DNA of 64,000 nt from Myxococcus qinghaiensis (lineage in GTDB: Bacteria; Myxococcota; Myxococcia; Myxococcales; Myxococcaceae), in contig NZ_JAKCFA010000015.1 of assembly GCF_024198215.1 (NCBI RefSeq), positions 1 through 64,000 of the forward strand, in the 5' to 3' direction. Positions within the stretch are counted from its first letter, which is position 1; every line of letters starts with the position of its first letter. The position numbers were made by a program, and so were the translations under genes. Positions 27,728 through 35,604 of this stretch are shown here, one piece after another. The notes under the pieces are model-generated. The model was not told where the DNA came from and did not search any database. It saw only the letters and a program-made list of their open reading frames with translations.

Positions 27728-29269
27728 ATGAGCTTCTCACGACGACAATTCCTCCGTGGCACCTCGCTGGGCCTGGGATATCTGGCGGTCTCATCTCCCA
27801 TGCCCGGCTGGCTGGGAAACGCCGCCGCCGCGACGCTGTCTGGCTATGCCGGCTACCGCGCGACGGTGTGTGTCTTCCTGCTGGGCGGCAATGACACCAA
27901 CAACGTCCTCGTTCCCCGGGACAGCATCAACCACGGGCTGTACCTCGACGCGCGGGACACGCTCGGCATCCCCCTGAACGAACTGCGGCCCATCAACCCC
28001 GTGGGCATGGCTCCAGGCGCCTATGGGCTCCATCCCTCGCTGGAGAAGCTCCAGGCGCTGTTCGAGCAGGAGCGCGCGGCCTTCGTCTGCAACGTGGGGC
28101 CGCTCACCCTGCCCATGCGAAAGGTGAACTACGAGTTGGGCAACGTGCCCCGGCCCGACAACCTCTTCTCGCACAGCGACCAGCAGGACGCCTGGGCCAG
28201 CGGCATCTCCAACCCCTCCTCCGTGGACCTGCCTCCGGAGCTCGAGGGCAAGGCCACCGGCTGGGGCGGACGCACCGCCGACCGCCTCCACACGCTCAAC
28301 CCCGGCGACTACCCGGAGGTGACGTCCTTCGGCGGCAAGGCCCTCTACACCACGGGCGCCGAGCGACAGGCGATGATGGTGTCGTCCTCGGGAATCCTCG
28401 AGATGAGGGGGACGAACGACGGGGCCTTCAACACCCTGCGCTCGGAGGCGCTCGCGGACGTGGTGGCCGTCCACAACAACGTCACGCTGGAGGCGTCCTA
28501 TGGCGGCGTCTTCACCACCGCGCAGACGTTCTCCGCCGCGCGCGCCGCCGCGCGACAGGCCGCGTGGGAGGCGCTGCCGCTGGCGACGCAGCAGTACATC
28601 GAGAGCCGCTTCGCCCCGCCGCAGGGCACGTCGGGCTGGACGCTTCCCAAGCAGCTCTTTCAAGTGGTCAGGGACCTCATCGCCGGCGCGGCACCGTCCG
28701 CGAGCGGTGGGCTCGGCGTGCGCCGCCAGATGTTCTCCGTGGGGCTCGGCGGCTTCGACACGCACGTGGGCCAGGAGGCCACGCAGAACGCCTTGCTCCT
28801 CCAGGTCGACTTCGCGCTGAACGCCTTCCAGGAGGCGATGACCCGCCTGAAGACAGAGGGCCTCTTCGGCGCGAATCCTCCCCAGGCCACGCTCTTCACC
28901 ATGAGCGACTTCGGACGGACGCTGGCTGAAAACTCAGACAAGGGCTCCGACCACGGCTGGGGCAGCCACGCCATCGTCCTGGGAGACCGTGTCCAGGGCC
29001 GCCGCCTCCACGGCACCTACCCCAACCTGGACCTGTCCGCCGGCGCCATGAACAACCTGGACTCCGTCGACGCCAAGGGCCGCTGGTTGCCTTCACTCTC
29101 CGTGGACCAATACGGCTTCACCCTGGCGTCGTGGCTGGGACTGGGGGGCCAGGCTGATCGCGACCACGCCTTCCCCAACCTGACCGGCTACGTCGCCGCG
29201 GCGACCTCCGGGGGCTTCCCCGCCGCCGCACGCTCCTACCGGATTCCGTTCCTCCTGTCGGACCCCTGA
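27728..29269 (+). CDS. DUF1501-family protein with Tat signal
   Basis: A 513-residue protein starting MSFSRRQFLRGTSLGLGYLA, a clear twin-arginine signal. The DUF1501 body has an alkaline-phosphatase-superfamily-like sulfatase fold: TVCVFLLGGNDTNNVLVP (metal-site Asp), VGLGGFDTHVGQE, and late FTMSDFGRTLAENSDKGSDH then GWGSHAIVLGDRV, where His and Asp residues would bind metal. It is exported folded, probably with cofactor, and is the operon partner of the DUF1800 gene. A 12-bp hairpin follows the stop. Confidence 0.92.
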   Translation: MSFSRRQFLRGTSLGLGYLAVSSPMPGWLGNAAAATLSGYAGYRATVCVFLLGGNDTNNVLVPRDSINHGLYLDARDTLGIPLNELRPINPVGMAPGAYGLHPSLEKLQALFEQERAAFVCNVGPLTLPMRKVNYELGNVPRPDNLFSHSDQQDAWASGISNPSSVDLPPELEGKATGWGGRTADRLHTLNPGDYPEVTSFGGKALYTTGAERQAMMVSSSGILEMRGTNDGAFNTLRSEALADVVAVHNNVTLEASYGGVFTTAQTFSAARAAARQAAWEALPLATQQYIESRFAPPQGTSGWTLPKQLFQVVRDLIAGAAPSASGGLGVRRQMFSVGLGGFDTHVGQEATQNALLLQVDFALNAFQEAMTRLKTEGLFGANPPQATLFTMSDFGRTLAENSDKGSDHGWGSHAIVLGDRVQGRRLHGTYPNLDLSAGAMNNLDSVDAKGRWLPSLSVDQYGFTLASWLGLGGQADRDHAFPNLTGYVAAATSGGFPAAARSYRIPFLLSDP

Positions 29270-29282
29270 GCCGCGGTTCTCA

Positions 29283-29327
29283 GAGGGGCGCGGGATCACT
29301 TTCACCTTCATCGACCCCGCGCCCCTC
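29283..29327 (+). terminator. hairpin terminator after the DUF1800-DUF1501 operon
   Basis: A 12-bp perfect stem (GAGGGGCGCGGG with CCCGCGCCCCTC), 21-base loop, and no T tract. It is likely a strong transcript end or 3' stabiliser. Confidence 0.55.
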
Positions 29328-29376
29328 GACCTCGTGCGTCACCCCACTCCGGTGTCAACAATGACAGCCCGAAAAT

Positions 29377-29408
29377 GGTAGGGCCCTTCCGTTGTTTCGG
29401 GCCCTACC
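29377..29408. repeat. perfect inverted repeat upstream of the tail locus
   Basis: GGTAGGGCCC and GGGCCCTACC are separated by 12 bases. It could be a second terminator that insulates the tail locus from the DUF1501 operon, or an operator, since it ends 10 bases before a -35 element. Confidence 0.55.
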
Positions 29409-29418
29409 TGATAAACCC

Positions 29419-29448
29419 TTGAAACCGGTGTGTTCGCTAACATACTGT
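29419..29448 (+). promoter_or_regulatory. sigma70-like promoter of the tail locus
   Basis: TTGAAA (29419-29424), an 18-base spacer, then TACTGT (29443-29448). The start site would fall near 29455, about 50 bases before the first ATG. Confidence 0.45.
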
Positions 29449-29479
29449 GCGCATGCGTTCATGTTTCGCATGGGCGCAC
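29447..29479. promoter_or_regulatory. operator-like inverted repeat over the predicted start site
   Basis: GTGCGCATGCG and CGCATGGGCGCAC form a hyphenated inverted repeat, with 11 of 13 positions matched and a two-base gap in one arm. It overlaps the end of the -10 and the predicted +1, the usual place for a repressor site. No regulator gene is encoded in the locus. Confidence 0.4.
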
Positions 29480-29505
29480 TCATTTTCACTTGAGGGGGAC
29501 ATTCC

Positions 29506-30012
29506 ATGGCAGCCGACGCAGCGACGAACGTTTCCGACGCCCTGGCCACGGTGGACAATATCGCCATCCAGGTCGAGCAGGCGTTGTACAAACTGTATCT
29601 GGCCGTGAGCGGTACGGGTTTCAAGTCCATCACCGACAAGATTGCCGTCATCTGGACGCCGGTACGCAACGTGCTGAGCTCGGTGCTCAAACAAGTCGAA
29701 GGGCTCATCAAGCCGCTGATGGACCCGCAGGTCGTCACCTCCATCAAGGACGTGCTTGAGGCGGGGCGAGACCTGGTGAACTCCACGTTGGACTTGCTGC
29801 CTGACTCCGCGCGGAACCTGGCGCTGACGGGACAGCGCTTCCTGAACATCATCGTCGACTTCGTGGGAGCGGGCGTCGAGCACATCGTCGCCATCGTCGA
29901 CCTGCTGCTCAACGTGGGCAAGGCGATCATCGGCGAGGTCTCCACGCTGGCGGCCGCCACCATCGCCGCGCTGCGCAAGACGGGTGTGCAGATTCCCGCC
30001 ACCAATCCCTGA
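29506..30012 (+). CDS. helical protein of unknown function opening the tail locus
   Basis: A 168-residue, almost entirely helical protein (MAADAATNVSDALATVDNIA, then FLNIIVDFVGAGVEHIVAIV, VGKAIIGEVSTLAAATIAAL). The C-terminal half is strongly hydrophobic and amphipathic, with no signal peptide. It has a good binding site (GAGGGGG, 7 bases before the ATG) and directly follows the promoter, but is separated from the sheath gene by a 227-base leader. It could be a cargo or pore-type effector, or a scaffold. I recognise no family. Confidence 0.65.
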   Translation: MAADAATNVSDALATVDNIAIQVEQALYKLYLAVSGTGFKSITDKIAVIWTPVRNVLSSVLKQVEGLIKPLMDPQVVTSIKDVLEAGRDLVNSTLDLLPDSARNLALTGQRFLNIIVDFVGAGVEHIVAIVDLLLNVGKAIIGEVSTLAAATIAALRKTGVQIPATNP

Positions 30013-30133
30013 TTCAACCCCAGTCGTCTGTCACAGCTGCTGGTGTGTCGCGGGCGTCTTGGCTCGCCGCCAGTGTATTCAGCGTGTCGTCACGGCCCTG
30101 CGCACGCTTTTCTCAATCCATTGTCTATGAATA

Positions 30134-30179
30134 GGACCGTGCCCCGCCAGGGGTGGGCGTGAGCCCAGGTACGCGGTCC
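30134..30179 (+). ncRNA. predicted three-way-junction RNA in the sheath leader
   Basis: Helix P1 is GGACCG (30134-30139) with CGGTCC (30174-30179). P2 is CCCC/GGGG (30142-30145, 30150-30153, loop GCCA), and P3 is TGGGC/GCCCA (30154-30158, 30163-30167) with a GTGA tetraloop of the GNRA type. P2 and P3 are directly adjacent and could stack. It does not match a riboswitch class I can recall. It may be a cis-regulatory RNA, or chance in GC-rich DNA. Confidence 0.35.
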
Positions 30180-30212
30180 AGGGAACCTGCACCCGGAGCA
30201 GGGTTTTCCACC

Positions 30213-30228
30213 CCCTCGCATGCGAGGG
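30213..30228. promoter_or_regulatory. 16-bp perfect palindrome just before the sheath ribosome-binding site
   Basis: CCCTCGCATGCGAGGG lies two bases before the GGGGAG binding site of the sheath gene. It could be a protein-binding operator or an RNA hairpin limiting sheath translation. Confidence 0.45.
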
Positions 30229-30239
30229 TCGGGGAGCGT

Positions 30240-31610
30240 ATGGCCACAGGTCTCATCATTCCTGGTGTCCAGGTCACGGTCGTCAAGGAAGTGTTGCCCC
30301 AACAGCTTGCACCGTCTGGGGTTCTTGGAATCACAGGCTTCTTGGAGTCAGCCAACGGCACGGTCGTCCGCGCCAGCAGCTGGTCTCGCTTCCTCGAGGT
30401 GGCCGGGCGCGCGAGCGCCTACAGCCTCCCGGAGGCGCGCCAGGCGTTGGACAATGGCGTCTCCGAGCTGGTGATTTCGCCCCTCCCCGCCACCGCGGGC
30501 GCCACCGCGTCGATCGCCGTCGCGGCCGACAACAGCAAGTATCCGCCGGGGCACGTGGGCGACAAGTTCGGCGCGACCTTCATGGCGCGAGCTCCGGGCC
30601 TGTGGGCCAACGGAATCACGCTGAAGGTCACCTACCGGAACAACATCGACCTGACGGTGTCGTTCGACGTGGAGGTCACCCACCCCGCCAGCGGTTCGGT
30701 GGAGGTGCTGCGCAACGTGAACTCGGCGTCGCTGACCTCGACGCTGGACACCTCGTCGTTCATCAAGGTGGACACCACGAAGGGCGTGGGCTGGCCCACC
30801 GCGGGTACGTACACGCTCGCCACGGGCAAGGACGCCACGCCGGACGACTACGCCACGGCGCTGGGCCGGCTGAAGGACCAGCCGGACGTGGACCTGGTGC
30901 TCGCGGCGGTGCAGGACTTCTCCGACCGGGCCAAGCTCACGCGCATCTACGGCGACGTCATCAGCCACTGCAACACGCTGAGCGGCGAGAGCAAGGGTCG
31001 ACTCGGCTTCGGGCAGGTTCCGCCCGCCGGGACGCTGGTGGAGAACGCCCAGCTCGCCTCCAACCTGGTCAGTGACAGGTTCGTGCTCGTGGCGCCCCAC
31101 GGCACGGTGGGCGCTGTCGCCGGCCTGGTGGGAAGCCTGGCGCCGCACCAGTCGCCCACGTTCAAGCGCGTCTCCGGCCTGAACGAGACGCTGGTGAGCG
31201 TGGAGGACCAGAAGGCGCTGTTGCGAGCCTTCACGGTCCCCGTCGTCACGGAGCGTGGCCGGGGCACCATCGTGGTGCGCGGGCTGACGACGGACGGCGA
31301 CCAGATCAACGTCCGCCGCGTGGCGGACCGCGCGGTGCGCACGTTGAAGATGGTGGGTGACCTGTTCATCGGGTTGCTCAACAACGCCGACGGGCGCAGT
31401 GCCCTGAAGCAGAAGCTGGTGGAGGCGCTGGTGCAGATGCAGAAGGACGGCGCCATCGTCCCCTCCACCGACGGGAAGGATCCCGCCTTCAAGGTGGAGG
31501 TCTATTCCTCGCAGGCGGACTTCGCGCTCGGAATCGTCAGGGTCAACATGGCCGTCAGACCCGTGCGCGCCATTGATTACATCTACGCGACCATCACGGT
31601 CCAGGTCTGA
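30240..31610 (+). CDS. contractile tail sheath protein
   Basis: A 456-residue sheath subunit. It starts MATGLIIPGVQVTVVKEVLP, the usual Pro-Gly-Val start of sheath proteins. The middle keeps VDLVLAAVQDFSDRAKLTRI. The C-terminal contractile core has the family hallmarks RVADRAVRTLKMVGDLFIG, then ALKQKLVEALVQMQKDGAI and VRVNMAVRPVRAIDYIYATI. In family terms the sheath polymerises around the tube and drives it out on contraction. The ATG at 30240 follows GGGGAG. The tube gene starts 15 bases after the stop. Confidence 0.93.
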   Translation: MATGLIIPGVQVTVVKEVLPQQLAPSGVLGITGFLESANGTVVRASSWSRFLEVAGRASAYSLPEARQALDNGVSELVISPLPATAGATASIAVAADNSKYPPGHVGDKFGATFMARAPGLWANGITLKVTYRNNIDLTVSFDVEVTHPASGSVEVLRNVNSASLTSTLDTSSFIKVDTTKGVGWPTAGTYTLATGKDATPDDYATALGRLKDQPDVDLVLAAVQDFSDRAKLTRIYGDVISHCNTLSGESKGRLGFGQVPPAGTLVENAQLASNLVSDRFVLVAPHGTVGAVAGLVGSLAPHQSPTFKRVSGLNETLVSVEDQKALLRAFTVPVVTERGRGTIVVRGLTTDGDQINVRRVADRAVRTLKMVGDLFIGLLNNADGRSALKQKLVEALVQMQKDGAIVPSTDGKDPAFKVEVYSSQADFALGIVRVNMAVRPVRAIDYIYATITVQV

Positions 31611-31625
31611 TGAGGGAACGCACCG

Positions 31626-32015
31626 ATGCCAACGGTATTCTCAGCCAACCGTAGCAGCATCCTCGTCGACGGAGAGGCCGTGGACGGCCTCCAATCCATC
31701 GCATTCCGTGTGGTCACCGAGCGCGAGGACATCCGCGCCATCGGCTCCAACGAGCGCGTCGACGTCATCTTCGGCCTGCGCACCGTCATCGGTGAGCTGG
31801 TCATCCGCTCCGCGGCCGTGAAGCTGGACACCCTGCTCTCCGAGCGCGGCAAGTTCCAGCTCGTGGCGAACCTCAAGCGCACCGAGGGCACGGACGACAC
31901 GCGCACCCTGTCCTTCGACGACTGCTTCGTCGAGGGCAAGTCGTTCCAGATGGACGCGCACGGCAGCGCCGCCACGACGTACGCCTTCACGGCGACGCGC
32001 ATCCGCGAGGAGTAG
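31626..32015 (+). CDS. tail tube protein
   Basis: A 129-residue protein of tube size, all beta apart from one helix (MPTVFSANRSSILVDGEAVD, SNERVDVIFGLRTVIGELVI, TRTLSFDDCFVEGKSFQMDA, TTYAFTATRIREE). The position directly after the sheath and the closing strand ending in an Arg-Glu tail fit inner-tube subunits (XkdM/FII/Hcp-like), which stack as hexamers. Sequence alone is only moderately diagnostic; order and size make the call. Confidence 0.82.
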   Translation: MPTVFSANRSSILVDGEAVDGLQSIAFRVVTEREDIRAIGSNERVDVIFGLRTVIGELVIRSAAVKLDTLLSERGKFQLVANLKRTEGTDDTRTLSFDDCFVEGKSFQMDAHGSAATTYAFTATRIREE

Positions 32016-32018
32016 GCC

Positions 32019-32879
32019 GTGAGGGAGGCGCCCGCCAGCTCACGCACGGAGTCCGGTGCGGCGCCGATCTCCCTGGAGATCGACGGCCGGACCTTCCACC
32101 TCCACCCCGGAGTCAGCTCCGGGGCGCTGGAGGTGGAGTGCTCCACCGGCGAGCGTCTCGCACTCCATCCTTGGAGCTTCGAGGCGCATCTGCGGGCGCT
32201 CGACCTCCACGCGCGGCTGGATGGCGCGGGCCTGGCCTTCGATACGGAGGGCTTCGCCTTCGATGTGCTGCGGAACTCGGGGGTGCCGGAGTCGCTCCAC
32301 GCGGAGCTGGCACCGCTCGCGCTGTGGTGGGCCGTGGGTGGGGCGAAGGAGCCTTCGCCCGGGACGCCGCCACCGGGTTGGGTGCAGGCGGGTGACGTGA
32401 TGGCCCGGCTGCGGCCCTGGACGTTCTCCGAGCGCTCCCGGGCGCTCGAGGACAGCCTGACCTCACAGCCGGATGGCTCGAAGGAGCTGAGCCTGGAGCG
32501 CTACCTGCGCTCGATGCTCTCCGTGTCCGTCGTGGAGCGGCTTCCCTCCACGCCGCTGGAGTCGCTGGATGGGGCGAGCACCGCCGCGCTGCTGGAGGCC
32601 GTGGTCGCGCTCAACGCGGGGGACGAGCGCGCTGAAGACCGCACCCTGCAGGCCTCCGACACGGAGTCCCGCGTCCTCGCGGAAGTGACGTTGAAACTCT
32701 GTCGTGCCCTGGGGTGGACGCCTTCCCAGGTGTGGGCCACTCCCGCCGCCGAGGTGGACCGGTTGCTCGCGATGTTGCAGCTCACGGAGCCCCGTGCTCC
32801 CACCCCGGCCCCGACTCCGAGGCCGAGGGGACTCTCCGACTTTCCCGACGCGGTGGTCATTCAGGTGGAGGACGACTGA
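32019..32879 (+). CDS. putative tail assembly chaperone-like protein
   Basis: A 286-residue protein of unknown family in the slot where contractile phages encode the tail assembly chaperone (between tube and tape measure). The C-terminal part LCRALGWTPSQVWATPAAEV then DRLLAML recalls chaperone regions of the 'GWxPxxFWxLxxxE' type. The N-terminal half is beta-rich (SLEIDGRTFHLHPGVSSGAL). A Pro-rich stretch (RAPTPAPTPRPRG) precedes the end. The start is GTG at 32019, with GAGGAG shared with the end of the tube gene. It overlaps the next gene by one base (TGATG). Confidence 0.5.
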   Translation: MREAPASSRTESGAAPISLEIDGRTFHLHPGVSSGALEVECSTGERLALHPWSFEAHLRALDLHARLDGAGLAFDTEGFAFDVLRNSGVPESLHAELAPLALWWAVGGAKEPSPGTPPPGWVQAGDVMARLRPWTFSERSRALEDSLTSQPDGSKELSLERYLRSMLSVSVVERLPSTPLESLDGASTAALLEAVVALNAGDERAEDRTLQASDTESRVLAEVTLKLCRALGWTPSQVWATPAAEVDRLLAMLQLTEPRAPTPAPTPRPRGLSDFPDAVVIQVEDD

Positions 32880-34570
32880 TGCGCACGACGTTCACCACCT
32901 CGGAGCTGACCTCGCGACTCGCCCGCCCGGCGTTTCGGGCACTCGAAGGTGTCGCTCGACAGCTCGGCGTCAAGCTGCCCGCTCAGGCGCGGGACGCTGA
33001 CTCGCGTGAAGAGTCCTCTCACGCCGCTCAGGGACCTTCCGTGGAGGAGACGCGGGCCCCGGCTTCGCATGGCCATGCTGCCTCGGGGCTGCTCTCGCCG
33101 CTGGTTCGGCCTGGGTCTGTCGGTGCCTCCCTGGCTCCCGCCGACACCTCGCCCAGGTCCGTCTCGTCCTCGCCCATCCCCGTCACGCCGAGTTCCCCGC
33201 GCGCTTCCGAGGTCAGTGCGTCCGTGAGCCGTGCGCCCGAGGAGTGGGCCGCATCGCCTCGCGACCTGGCTGCGTCCAAGAGCCGCTCCGGGATGTCCTC
33301 GTCCGACGAACTGGCACGCTCCACGACGAGCATCGCGCCCCTCTCGGCCAGCGAAGTGACGCCTTCCACGAAGAGCATCGCCCCCCTCTCGACCAGCGAG
33401 GTGGCGCCTTCCTCGAAGAGCATCGGGCGGCCCTTGGCCAGCGACGAGGCTCCTTCCTGGAAGAGCATCGGACGGTCTTCGGCCAGCGACCCGCGCGACG
33501 CGGGACTGGTGCACGCGGCCGACACGAGCGCCACGAGCGCTCAAGCGCTCCATCCGACGTGGCCCGAGACGGGCGCGCGGCACGCGTCCTCGTTGCCCTC
33601 GGACTTCTCGGCGGGCGCCTCGCGACGTTCGGAGTCGCCGGAGAGGGTCGCGCCTGCTTCGAGTCACACCGCTGAAATGGCGCCCGCGCCGTCACCGAAC
33701 AGCGCTCTCGTGGAACCTGTCTCCACGAGCAACGATGCGGCCTCCGGGCTCCGCGTCTCCGTCAAGTCCTCGGAGCCACGACCGCTTCAGAAAAAAGTCG
33801 TCCGACTGATGCGGCCGTTGCCGCCTCCCTCCGAGGCTCCGGCAACCGAGGGCGGCCCCGCGCATCAGCGTGTCAGTCCGCCTACCGCACGCCTCGCGGA
33901 CGCTCACTTGAACGTCCCTCGCCACGACGCTCCGGAAGCCGTGCAGTGGGCGCGCTACGAGAACGTCACCTCGACGGGCGCCACGCCGCGGCTCCCCGAA
34001 TCTCCGGCCGAAGCCACCGACGAGGCGCACACGAGCGTCGCGCCAGTGCTCCCCGTCCTGCGCGTGCTGTCCGCGACGCCGGCCGCGGTCCACGCACCTA
34101 CCGCCGCCTCGACGACGCCCACCGCGGCTCGCGCTCCGTCCGAGGCCGTGACGACGACGCCCGTGGTGCGCCCCATCGCGCCCTCGGGTTCACGGCCCAA
34201 GGCCCGGCTCACCTTCACCCCGCCCGAGCCCGTGGCTCCCTCGTCGTCGCCCGAGCCGGAGCGCGCGGTGCCTCCTGCGTCGCTGGCCACGTCGCAGGTC
34301 GCGCGGCAGGTCAACCAGGGCGTGACGCCCGTGCTCGAACGAGCGCAGCAGCTCACGCACGCGTCCCTCACCATCGACCGTTCCTCACACTCCACGACGA
34401 CTCCTCCCAGCGCGGACTCCGGCGCCAACGCGGCGGTCCGCAACACGTTCAACGTGAACGTGCAGGTGGGCACTGACACGGCGACGTCGGGCATGGACCG
34501 GCGCACGCTGGAAGACACGCTGGTGGACATCCTTCGCGAGACGGCACGCCGTCACGGACTGGAGGTCTGA
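32879..34570 (+). CDS. disordered Ser/Pro/Ala/Thr-rich protein in the tape-measure position
   Basis: A 563-residue protein. A short structured N-terminus (TSELTSRLARPAFRALEGVA) and a structured C-terminus (NTFNVNVQVG, then RRTLEDTLVDILRETARRHG) flank about 450 residues of low-complexity Ser/Pro/Ala/Thr sequence. Residues about 151-207 are a 15-residue tandem repeat (SIAPLSASEVTPSTK and variants, nearly four copies). Normal tape-measure proteins are long and helical, and none exists elsewhere in the locus. This one sits in that place and may be an extended, non-helical ruler or a baseplate tether (inference). The ATG at 32879 overlaps the previous stop. Confidence 0.6.
   Translation: MRTTFTTSELTSRLARPAFRALEGVARQLGVKLPAQARDADSREESSHAAQGPSVEETRAPASHGHAASGLLSPLVRPGSVGASLAPADTSPRSVSSSPIPVTPSSPRASEVSASVSRAPEEWAASPRDLAASKSRSGMSSSDELARSTTSIAPLSASEVTPSTKSIAPLSTSEVAPSSKSIGRPLASDEAPSWKSIGRSSASDPRDAGLVHAADTSATSAQALHPTWPETGARHASSLPSDFSAGASRRSESPERVAPASSHTAEMAPAPSPNSALVEPVSTSNDAASGLRVSVKSSEPRPLQKKVVRLMRPLPPPSEAPATEGGPAHQRVSPPTARLADAHLNVPRHDAPEAVQWARYENVTSTGATPRLPESPAEATDEAHTSVAPVLPVLRVLSATPAAVHAPTAASTTPTAARAPSEAVTTTPVVRPIAPSGSRPKARLTFTPPEPVAPSSSPEPERAVPPASLATSQVARQVNQGVTPVLERAQQLTHASLTIDRSSHSTTTPPSADSGANAAVRNTFNVNVQVGTDTATSGMDRRTLEDTLVDILRETARRHGLEV
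33329..33499 (+). repeat. 45-bp tandem repeat inside the disordered tail protein
   Basis: Three full 45-base units (33329-33373, 33374-33418, 33419-33463) and a partial fourth encode SIAPLSASEVTPSTK, SIAPLSTSEVAPSSK, SIGRPLASDEAPSWK and SIGRSSASD. The similarity is visible at the DNA level (AAGAGCATCG repeated at each junction), so copy number could change by slippage. Confidence 0.8.
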
Positions 34571-34574
34571 GCCC

Positions 34575-35603
34575 ATGGCCGGCATCGGATACTCCGTGAC
34601 CATCGGCTCGCTCCGCGCCTCCAACAAGGCCCGCCAGGGGCAGGCCTTCATCCGCTCCATCACCAGCGAGCTGACCATGGACGGCGCGGGCGGCCGGTGC
34701 ACCGTGGAGCTGGTGCCCTCCGACGCGGGCCTCCCCACGCCGGGCGACAAGACGACCATCGAAATGGATGGCGGCAACGGCGCCGTCACCGTCTTCACCG
34801 GCGTGGTGCTGGAAGCCCGAGGCTCCACGGATACGTCCCTCGTCCTGGGCGGAGACGCCCTGGCGAAGCTCGCGCGGCTGGACGTGTCGGGCGCCTATGA
34901 GCAGATGTCCGCCGGCTCCATCGTCCGCGAGCTGGTGAACAAGGCGGGCGGCACGCCGGGCACCATCGACGACGGCCCCACCTTCCCCAGCTACGTGCTC
35001 CACCGCGGCCCGCGCGCCCTGCGGCACATCCTCCGGCTCGCGGAGCAGAGCGGCTTCGACGTCTTCACGGACGGCCAGGGCAAGGTGCACTTCACGGCGC
35101 CCAAGCAGGGCGGCGCGGACCACACCTTCGTCTACGACTCGCAGGTGCTGCGCACGCAGGTGGCGAAGCCGCTGCCCGCCATCGACGGCTTCGAGGTCTG
35201 GGGCGAAGGCGCCGCCAGCTCCCAGGGCGAGAAGAAGGCGCACTGGCTGGTGGACGACCTGGCCTCCATCCATGGCAAGGCCGCGCTGGGCACCACCGGC
35301 AAGGTGCAGGCGGGCTCCACGGGCAAGAGCTCGCGCGAGGTGAAGGACGGCTCGGTCCGCGCTGGAGCGGATGCGTCCGCGCAAGCCAAGGCCCGCGTGG
35401 GCGCGCTGGCCGCCCGTCCGCTGCATGGCTTCATCGAAGTGCTGGGGGCGCCGGCCGTGAAGCCTGGCGACCTCGTGAAGGTGGACGACATCCCGGAGGG
35501 CCACCCCGTGGAGGCCCTGCTGTCCGGGAAGGTGCTCCGCGTCCGCTCGGTGCGTCACACCCTGAATGCCCTCACGGGCTTCACCACCCGGATGGAACTC
35601 TGA
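34575..35603 (+). CDS. baseplate hub protein, phage late-control gpD-like
   Basis: A 342-residue protein with the gpD/gp27/VgrG-N layout: an N-terminal beta-barrel (MAGIGYSVTIGSLRASNKAR, VTVFTGVVLEARGS), then the middle domain with SAGSIVRELVNKAGGTPG, HRGPRALRHILRLAEQSGFD and VFTDGQGKVHFTAP. A second barrel ends in VLRVRSVRHTLNALTGFTTR. It forms the trimeric hub that joins the tube to the spike. It starts 4 bases after the previous stop. Confidence 0.88.
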   Translation: MAGIGYSVTIGSLRASNKARQGQAFIRSITSELTMDGAGGRCTVELVPSDAGLPTPGDKTTIEMDGGNGAVTVFTGVVLEARGSTDTSLVLGGDALAKLARLDVSGAYEQMSAGSIVRELVNKAGGTPGTIDDGPTFPSYVLHRGPRALRHILRLAEQSGFDVFTDGQGKVHFTAPKQGGADHTFVYDSQVLRTQVAKPLPAIDGFEVWGEGAASSQGEKKAHWLVDDLASIHGKAALGTTGKVQAGSTGKSSREVKDGSVRAGADASAQAKARVGALAARPLHGFIEVLGAPAVKPGDLVKVDDIPEGHPVEALLSGKVLRVRSVRHTLNALTGFTTRMEL

Positions 35604-35604
35604 C

